A DNA stretch of 11,405 nt. Origin: Strigomonas culicis (taxonomy: Eukaryota > Euglenozoa > Kinetoplastea > Trypanosomatida > Trypanosomatidae). Position 1 is the stretch's first letter, and every line of letters begins with the position of its first letter. A program made the position numbers and the translations under genes. The notes beneath the pieces are model-generated. The model had not been told where the DNA came from. It saw only the letters and a list, made by a program, of their open reading frames with translations, and made no database searches. This document shows, piece by piece, positions 1 through 5,212 of this stretch. The stretch lies in the NCBI GenBank assembly GCA_000482145.1, contig AUXH01000605.1, positions 1-11,405 of the forward strand. Direction: 5' to 3'.

Positions 1-793
1 GCTTCTTCACGGCCTCAGCCTTGCGCTTCTCCTCCTCCTCGGCCTCCTGCTTCTGAAGCTCGGACAGATCCTCGGGCGCCTTGTGCTTCTGCGCCGCAGC
101 ATCCCCCTCGGCCGTCCGCTGACGCTGCTCCTGCACCTTGCGGTAGTACTCCTTGTCCTCCTCCACGCGGCGCTTGCGCTCCTCCTCGGCCTCCTTCTCG
201 TACTGCTCCTGCAGCTCCTTCAGCTTCTGGCGCTCCTCCTCCGTGGCGGCCTTGAGGCGCTTGAGCTCCTCCTCGCGCTCCTTCTGGGCCTCCTCGCGCT
301 TGCGCTGGGCCTCTTCGCGCTGCTTCTTCACGGCCTCGGCGCGTGCCCTCTCCTCCTCCTCGCGCTCCTTCTTGAGCTGCGCCAGCTCCACGTCGTCCTT
401 AGTGGAGGCCTCGCGCTTGCGTGACCGGCGCCGCTGGCGGGCCTCCTCCTCCTCGCGGCGCTGCTGCTCCGCGCGCGCCTTCGCGAGCCGCGCCTCCTCG
501 TCGCGCTGGCGCATCAGCTCCTCCGCGAGGCGCCGCTGGTCCTCGCGGGACTGCTGTGCGCGGTCCTGGTGCGCACGCAAGTCGCGCTGCTTGCGCAGCA
601 GCCGCTTGCCGACCGTGTCGGGGTTCGGCGGCGACATGGAGGACGCCGCCACGCCGGCCGGGCTCGGGTCAGCGTGGCGCGGCAGGGGCGACTGTGACTG
701 GTCGCGCGCCGCCTCGGCCTCGGGGGTGGGCGCCACCTCGGGGTCGGGGGTGGGCGCCACTGGGGCGTCATCCTCTCGGTTGGTCGCGCTCAT
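1..793 (-). CDS. Highly charged coiled-coil / helical protein, N-terminal 264 residues (cut by window edge)
   Basis: Function not recognised. The reading frame is open from an ATG at 793 to the left edge without a stop, so only the N-terminal part is visible. Residues 1-60 are acidic and Pro-rich, likely disordered, with two copies of V-A-P-T-P and several Ser-Pro pairs. From about residue 62 onward almost every residue is Glu, Lys, Arg, Gln or Ala in short alternating acidic and basic runs, as in long coiled coils or single alpha-helices of cytoskeleton-associated proteins. The stretch A-E-A-V-K-K occurs at 152-157 and again at the visible end, 259-264, exactly 107 residues apart. A pyrimidine tract and AG lie about 90 bases upstream, which supports this start. 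A cytoskeletal or flagellar structural role is a guess from composition only. Confidence is high that this is a gene and low on function. Confidence 0.85.
   Translation of the reverse strand, partial: MSATNREDDAPVAPTPDPEVAPTPEAEAARDQSQSPLPRHADPSPAGVAASSMSPPNPDTVGKRLLRKQRDLRAHQDRAQQSREDQRRLAEELMRQRDEEARLAKARAEQQRREEEEARQRRRSRKREASTKDDVELAQLKKEREEEERARAEAVKKQREEAQRKREEAQKEREEELKRLKAATEEERQKLKELQEQYEKEAEEERKRRVEEDKEYYRKVQEQRQRTAEGDAAAQKHKAPEDLSELQKQEAEEEEKRKAEAVKK
720..760 (-). repeat. Two-copy 24-base-period repeat encoding V-A-P-T-P
   Basis: The 15-base word gggggtgggcgccac occurs at 722-736 and 746-760, 24 bases apart and in frame. It encodes two copies of Val-Ala-Pro-Thr-Pro in the disordered N-terminus of the charged protein. 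This is a short in-frame duplication, likely of variable copy number between strains (inference). Confidence 0.6.
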
Positions 794-881
794 GGTAAAC
801 GTGGGATACGGCGCTGTTGGATACTCTTTCTTCTCGACGGCTGGATCGTCTTCTTTTTGTTTTTTTTTTCCTCTAGTGTTA

Positions 882-940
882 CTGGGGGAAAAAAAAAGAG
901 ATAAAAATGAAGAGTATATGAAAAAGAAAAAGAAGGAATC
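882..940 (-). promoter_or_regulatory. Probable trans-splice acceptor for the charged coiled-coil gene
   Basis: Read on the minus strand, a T/C-rich stretch ends in a run of T then CCCCC followed by AG (bases 883-882). Splicing there would leave an 88-base 5' leader before the ATG at 793. This is the pyrimidine tract plus AG arrangement that kinetoplastids use for spliced-leader addition. The exact AG is inferred. Confidence 0.55.
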
Positions 941-1130
941 AAAAACTAAATAGCTTTTTTTTTTTGCTGTTTGTTTGGTAAAGATATACTGCTTTTTGGG
1001 GTGGGGGTGAGAGAGTTTTTTTTTTTTTCTTTTAGCTACAACTAAAAAAAAAAACAATAATCTTATATAAATGAAAGTAGAAAGAAATAGAAAGAAGGAA
1101 GGGAAAGGGAAAAAAGGATAGTGCGAACCT

Positions 1131-1232
1131 GTGGGTCGGCGAAAACACCGATGAGTCCGGTAGATGGTTAACGATGGCAATGCAGTATTGCAGCCGCGTC
1201 GCATCGCAACATCAACATAACGTAAGACCCAC
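1131..1232. other. GC-rich island bounded by a 7-base inverted repeat; possible structured RNA
   Basis: GTGGGTC at 1131-1137 pairs perfectly with GACCCAC at 1226-1232, enclosing 88 bases. Inside, the plus strand has GCAAT/ATTGC around a 5-base loop and ACCG/CGGT around a 7-base loop. The minus strand has CGGTG/CGCCG around TTTT next to the closing stem. The island stands out from the AT-rich flanks. It has no T-loop, so it is not a normal tRNA, and I see no clear snoRNA boxes. It could be a 3' UTR element of RPS29, a small noncoding RNA, or chance pairing. Strand is uncertain. Confidence 0.3.
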
Positions 1233-1380
1233 TACAACTGTGTGCTTGTTTGCTTGTTTTGGGTTTTATGTTTTCAATAAAATAATCAAATAAATATCTA
1301 AAAAAATATATAAGTCGGAAAGAAAAAGAACCATATACTCATGCCGTCCTTCCTTTTTTTTTTTTGAACCATCAGTGACT

Positions 1381-1554
1381 TTAGCGGAGCTTGTGGAAGC
1401 CAACGTTCTCCGCATTCTCGCGGAAGCACTGGCGGCACATGTTGAGCTCGTACTTGCGGATGAGGGCCTTCTGATTGGAGCACACCACGCAGAAGCGGGA
1501 GCCCTTGCCCATGCCGATCTTCTGGCGCGAGCGCCACTGGTCGAGGTGTCCCAT
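1381..1554 (-). CDS. RPS29: 40S ribosomal protein S29 (uS14)
   Basis: This encodes a 57-residue zinc-binding protein of the small ribosomal subunit head, reading ATG at 1554 to TAA at 1383-1381. It begins M-G-H-L-D-Q-W, carries the expected G-K-G-S-R segment at 16-20, C-V-V-C at 22-25, the [15 protein letters not shown] core at 32-46, and ends G-F-H-K-L-R. The four zinc-ligand cysteines are 22, 25, 40 and 43. Length matches eukaryotic S29 (about 56 residues). The N-terminal third differs from the animal form, consistent with a divergent protist. A probable splice acceptor sits only about 29 bases upstream, giving a short leader typical of ribosomal protein mRNAs. Its neighbours are functionally unrelated, as usual in kinetoplastid clusters. 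Confidence 0.96.
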   Translation of the reverse strand: MGHLDQWRSRQKIGMGKGSRFCVVCSNQKALIRKYELNMCRQCFRENAENVGFHKLR

Positions 1555-1583
1555 GATGAGGTGAGGAGCTTCTTTCTTTCTTC

Positions 1584-1650
1584 CTATTGACGTAGAAACC
1601 GAAAAGGAAAAGGAAAGAGAGACACGGACATAGAGAGAGAGAGAGAGTGC
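1584..1650 (-). promoter_or_regulatory. Probable trans-splice acceptor for RPS29
   Basis: On the minus strand a CT-repeat (the AG repeat at 1632-1647 on the plus strand) and a CTTTCC-rich tract are followed by the first AG at 1585-1584, giving a leader of about 29 bases before the RPS29 ATG. The tract is strong; the exact AG is inferred. Confidence 0.55.
1632..1647. repeat. (AG)n microsatellite
   Basis: Eight AG dinucleotides lie in the sense-strand pyrimidine tract upstream of RPS29. It is probably part of the splicing signal and prone to length change. Confidence 0.85.
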
Positions 1651-2179
1651 AGTGCGGCAGGAAAATGATAAGAAGCGAGAGAGAACAGTAATAATAATAA
1701 AAACAAAATGGGCATATACGAACCTATCTCTAGGTGGACGCTGCGATGGTAAAAGAATTCGCCTTTATTGTTTTTTCTTATTAGTATGATTCAAGGGCAT
1801 TGAAACATTTCAGATTACGTGTCGTTTGAGCATTACCATTTGAATTACAACATGAGAGATGTTCTTTTCTTTTTATTGTTTGTCTGCTTGTTTGTTAGAA
1901 GGACGGGAGAGAGAAGGAAGAAGGCTGCGTGGAAACGAGAAACGAAAAGGCAGGAGAGGGAGGGAAAACGCCACCGTGCTGCGCACTGCCCCTCTCCCCG
2001 CTCGTCCTTCTTCCTCTCCCTTACACCTCAATCCCTTCACGTGGGAACCAACCACGCGCATGCAGAGCGGTGGAATAAGAAGGAGGAGAGGCAAAGAAAA
2101 AAAAAATGCCTGAAAGAACGAAACAAGCAAAAAAAAAAAAAGGCCACATTAGATGGGGCCGCGAGCGTACGAGTCGTCC

Positions 2180-4990
2180 TTATTGAAAATTGTCCAGTAT
2201 GCCGAGCAAGAGCGCGCGCGTGCCAATGTAGGTCTTGCTGCCCTCGCCGCGGCCGTTGATGGGGTTGAAGTACTCCCACCAGCGCGAGCCGCGGCGGATG
2301 GTCTCCACCTGCGTCTGCCGCAGCGCCTGGTAGAGCTCCGCGGCCTCCGGCAGGTGCAGCTCGTCTGCGTAGACGGTTTTTAGCGAGTGCAGCAGCATCA
2401 GGTGCGTGGAGGGCCAGACGTAGCCGTTCCAGAGCTGGTCGTGGCGCAGCCCCGCCTCGCGCGCCTGCCGCACCGAGTCGATGGAGGTGGCCATGAGGCC
2501 GTGCGGCGACCACAGCTCGCGCCGCGCGAGGGCCAGCGTCGCGCGGACGTGGTCCGTGTCGCGCGCGACGCCGAGCACGACCGGGTACAGGTTCACGTAG
2601 CCGGTGTAGGTCGAGAAGGCGCGCGAGGGGGCGCCGATGCGGTCCGCGTAGCGCTGCTGCGCCGCGTCCCAGTGCTGCGCGTCCAGGTGCGCCTCCCAGT
2701 CGACCGTCACGCTCGGCGGCAGGCCCAGCCGCACCTCCACGCACGTGACGAGCTGGCTCAGCAGCGCGACCCAGGCGAAGAGGTCGACGTGGGCCTCGAG
2801 CTGGTGCGCGCCGGGCGCGACCGGGCGCGGGTAGTCCGGCATGCCGCTCGCGGGGATGCGCCCGCGGCCGGTGCGGGAGCGCCAGCGGTACACCAACAGG
2901 TCCTCCGGGCGACCGGTGGGCCGCGCCGGCCACTCCTCGAGCGGGCGGCGGTCGACGCCACACTGCTGCGCGGCCGCGAGGTCGTGGCCGCCGCACTGGG
3001 TGCGGTGCCACCACGCGCGCCAGCGGCGCAGCGCGGGCAGCAGCAGCTCCAGGAAGGCGCGGTCCGCCCCCGTCTCGCGCACGAGGTAGCTCGGCCGGTT
3101 GCGGCGCTTCGTGCTGCCGCGGCGGCCGGCCGCGCGCCCGGGCCGGCGCTCCATCTCCTGCAGCAGCTCACGCAGTGCGAGCAGCAGCGTCGGCGGCGTC
3201 GCCACCGTCGGCCGCTCGTAGCGCAGCGCCGGTGTGGCGAGCGAGCGCGCCGGCGCGGTGAAGAGCGCGCGGCTCGGCACGAAGCCCGTGTCCGCGTCCT
3301 GCGCGCCGACGAGCCAGCGCGCGAGGGCCTCCTTCACCAGCTCCTTGTTCCACCGCACGAGAAACAGCTGCTGCAGGCCGGTGAGGAACTGCTGGCCGAA
3401 GGGCTCGTCCGTGCGGGAGCCGACCGCGGCCAGCGCGGCCACCGCGCGCGACGGCGTCAGCGCCGCCGCCGGGACGGGCGCGTCTGTGACGCTGGCGGGG
3501 TCGCGGTCCGCGGCGGCGTCCGCCTCGAGCGACGTGCGCAGGTAGGGGCCGTGCCCGAAGTACTGCGAGCCGAACATCTCGCCGAGCGTGCCGGCCGCGA
3601 TGCGCTCGTAGAGGCCGCCCGACACGTCCAGCAGCTTCCCCCACGGCCTGAAGATCTTGCGGGCGTGGTGGTGGATCGCCTTGTGGCGCAGCCGGAAGGC
3701 GTTCTTCAGCTGACACGTCGTCAGCGCCTCGTAGCGCGGCTGCAGCAGCGTGCGCCCGGGCCGCCCCTTCGCGTCCGGCCCCGTCATCGGCACCGCGTCG
3801 GCGGGGCTGAGCGACAGCTCGAGCCGGAAGTTCGTGTCGTAGGATTTCTTCAGGACGAGGAGGTTGTGCGGCGGCTCGCCGTCCGCCGGCGCGCGGAAGG
3901 CCGCGCGGTCCTTCTCGTGGATGTACGTGAAGGCGCCGCGCGGCAGCTGCTCGAGGTGCAGCCCTTGCCGCTGCAGCTCCGCGGGGGGGCGGCCGCCGGT
4001 GATGCCCTTGCCGTCCGTCAGCGCGCGCTCGGCCGGCGTGCCGCCGAGCACCTCGCCCTGCAGCGCGAAGGCCGCGTCGAGGTCCGTGCGCAGTCCGTGG
4101 ATGCGCCACGGCGCGGTGTCGTAGAGTGGGTGGTGGTCGTCGTAGACCCGCAGGGTGAAGGGCTCCGTCGCGCCCACCGCGTTCGTGTGGCGGCCCTCGA
4201 CAATGGGGCTCCAGTCGCCGTCGTTGTCCGTGTCCGGCGGCCGCACCGTCAGCCGCTCCGACACGTTGCCGTTCGCGACATAGATGACGAGCTGCAGCGG
4301 GCTCGCGGTCTCCACCGTGCCGTGCACGCGCACGTGCCAGGCGTTGCCGGAGGGGCTCTTCAGGAGCTCAAACTCGAGGGTGGCCTTGTTGCCCTTGTCC
4401 GTGACCAGCTCGCGCGCGTAGTGGATGCCGTCGTGCGCGACCCAGTGGACGGACATCACCTCCGGGTCGCGCATCGCCTTGTGCGCGTAGCGCGACCCGG
4501 TCACCTTGTTGTGCGTGTAGGGCATGTGGTGCCGCAGCGGGTGCGCCCCCGCGTGGTCGTACCACGCGAAGCCGACCGTCACCGGCGCCGCGCCCTGCGA
4601 CTTCACAGCGAAGATGCGGCTCGGCTCGTAGGTGCCCCAGAAGGCGGTGCGGTTGTAGGCCTCGGAGGGGTAGAGCGGCGGTTCGTCGAAGTACTGCGCA
4701 TAGCCGGCCTCCATGCGGGCCACCGTGTCATCGCGCCACAGCTTGTCGTGCAGGCGGCAGCCGAGGTTCTCAAAGACAAAAAAGGGCGTCAGGCGGACGA
4801 CGAAGAAGAGGGGGATGCCGAGCATGATGAAGAGCATCAAGGCGTAGGCGAGGAGGCCCCGGCGCTTCGTCCGGCGCGCCTTGAGCCGATCCATCGTCTT
4901 GCGGTCGCCGGCGGTCTCGCCCGGCATGGCGACCGCCGCCGCCTGCTGCTGCTCCTCCGCCTGCTGCGACACAACACGGCGCTGACGCAT
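2180..4990 (-). CDS. GCS1: Glycoside hydrolase family 63 protein, ER glucosidase I-like (mannosyl-oligosaccharide glucosidase family)
   Basis: Family members cut the outermost alpha-1,2-glucose from Glc3Man9GlcNAc2 on new glycoproteins in the ER lumen. The 936-residue protein has a basic cytosolic tail ending R-R-T-K-R-R (39-44), one membrane span at about 46-66, then a luminal part: a type II layout as in glucosidase I. The N-terminal domain shows F-W-G-T-Y-E-P-S-R (117-125) and G-F-A-W-Y-D-H (140-146). The C-terminal catalytic domain has A-S-G-M-P-D-Y-P-R (714-722), an E-A-H-V-D-L segment, L-W-N-G-Y-V-W and W-W-E-Y-F-N-P-I-N-G-R-G-E-G (904-917). Glu906 is the likely general base. The usual family motif is S-G-L-D-D-Y-P-R, so the general-acid Asp position appears to be Pro718. 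It is longer than the roughly 830 residues of fungal and animal forms, partly through a basic insert near 613-635. ATGs at codons 22 and 33 are alternative starts that keep the membrane span. Family is confident; activity is uncertain. Confidence 0.88.
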   Translation of the reverse strand: MRQRRVVSQQAEEQQQAAAVAMPGETAGDRKTMDRLKARRTKRRGLLAYALMLFIMLGIPLFFVVRLTPFFVFENLGCRLHDKLWRDDTVARMEAGYAQYFDEPPLYPSEAYNRTAFWGTYEPSRIFAVKSQGAAPVTVGFAWYDHAGAHPLRHHMPYTHNKVTGSRYAHKAMRDPEVMSVHWVAHDGIHYARELVTDKGNKATLEFELLKSPSGNAWHVRVHGTVETASPLQLVIYVANGNVSERLTVRPPDTDNDGDWSPIVEGRHTNAVGATEPFTLRVYDDHHPLYDTAPWRIHGLRTDLDAAFALQGEVLGGTPAERALTDGKGITGGRPPAELQRQGLHLEQLPRGAFTYIHEKDRAAFRAPADGEPPHNLLVLKKSYDTNFRLELSLSPADAVPMTGPDAKGRPGRTLLQPRYEALTTCQLKNAFRLRHKAIHHHARKIFRPWGKLLDVSGGLYERIAAGTLGEMFGSQYFGHGPYLRTSLEADAAADRDPASVTDAPVPAAALTPSRAVAALAAVGSRTDEPFGQQFLTGLQQLFLVRWNKELVKEALARWLVGAQDADTGFVPSRALFTAPARSLATPALRYERPTVATPPTLLLALRELLQEMERRPGRAAGRRGSTKRRNRPSYLVRETGADRAFLELLLPALRRWRAWWHRTQCGGHDLAAAQQCGVDRRPLEEWPARPTGRPEDLLVYRWRSRTGRGRIPASGMPDYPRPVAPGAHQLEAHVDLFAWVALLSQLVTCVEVRLGLPPSVTVDWEAHLDAQHWDAAQQRYADRIGAPSRAFSTYTGYVNLYPVVLGVARDTDHVRATLALARRELWSPHGLMATSIDSVRQAREAGLRHDQLWNGYVWPSTHLMLLHSLKTVYADELHLPEAAELYQALRQTQVETIRRGSRWWEYFNPINGRGEGSKTYIGTRALLLGILDNFQ

Positions 4991-5047
4991 GCGGTCCTAT
5001 TGAACGTTATATATATAGAGAGAGACAGAGATGTGTGGGGGTGACTA

Positions 5048-5092
5048 CTAGTAGGAGAAAAGAAAAAAGGAAGGGAAAGAAAAGAAGCAAGT
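5048..5092 (-). promoter_or_regulatory. Probable trans-splice acceptor for the GH63 gene
   Basis: The minus strand reads a 35-base C/T-rich tract followed by CTACTAG, with AG at 5049-5048. This gives a leader of about 57 bases before the ATG at 4990. A second AG at 4998-4997, just upstream of the ATG, is possible but less likely. The tract overlaps the 3' UTR region of the 636-residue coiled-coil gene. Confidence 0.55.
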
Positions 5093-5212
5093 GTATAACC
5101 ATCACGCCATCTCTTCCAGCCGCAAACGCTTGTGCATGCACAAGAAACGCAGTAAAAAAGAGAAGGAGGACTCATACGTTGGTGACATGATCAACCACCA
5201 CAAGAGTAGCCA

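Larger units (their letters stand above)
794..1380. other. Spacer between RPS29 and the charged-protein gene
   Basis: This AT-rich spacer should contain the RPS29 3' UTR, its poly(A) site and the splice acceptor of the next gene. It has several A or T runs of nine or more. Two separate sense-strand pyrimidine tracts are present, one at about 884-940 and another at about 1075-1115. A GC-richer island at about 1120-1235 is described separately. No convincing ORF or tRNA was seen. Confidence 0.7.
1555..2179. other. Spacer between the GH63 gene and RPS29
   Basis: This should hold the 3' UTR and poly(A) site of the GH63 gene plus the RPS29 splice acceptor. It has purine-rich stretches on the plus strand (about 1900-1970 and 2080-2145) with runs of A at 2098-2105 and 2130-2141. 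A moderately GC-rich, pyrimidine-rich segment spans about 1970-2070. Short open frames on both strands are low-complexity Lys/Arg/Glu or Ser/Leu/Phe products of these tracts and are not credible genes. No RNA gene recognised. Confidence 0.65.

Noticed and set aside
153..953. Plus-strand 266-codon Ser/Arg-rich open frame
   Set aside because: Antisense shadow of the Glu/Lys/Arg-rich gene. Its Ser/Arg bias is the complement of those codons, and it ends in spacer low-complexity sequence.
1140..1170. Hammerhead ribozyme-like core (GATGAGTCC with a nearby CGAAA)
   Set aside because: The required CTGATGA is not matched and the GAAA element is in the wrong place relative to the stems.
1131..1232. 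tRNA gene closed by GTGGGTC/GACCCAC
   Set aside because: Length is too great without a long variable arm, and no T-arm with a GTTC-type loop precedes the 3' strand of the closing stem on either strand.
1298..1590. Alternative minus-strand (1298-1537) and plus-strand (1375-1590) open frames at the RPS29 locus
   Set aside because: Both overlap the RPS29 frame, which gives a full-length, motif-complete ribosomal protein. The alternatives have no recognisable content.
1819..2259. Plus-strand Lys/Arg/Glu-rich open frame of 146 codons
   Set aside because: It arises from the purine-rich spacer tracts and overlaps the end of the GH63 gene. No splice-type pyrimidine tract or domain supports it.
2037..3014. 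Minus-strand 325-codon open frame overlapping the GH63 3' end
   Set aside because: Out-of-frame shadow of the GH63 gene, Arg/Pro/Ala-rich, extending into low-complexity spacer.
2387..5044. Long plus-strand open frame of 885 codons
   Set aside because: It lies antisense over the GH63 gene, whose protein has recognisable family motifs. In DNA this GC-rich stop codons are rare, so long shadow frames are expected. Its product is Arg/Val/Ala/His-rich with no recognisable domain.
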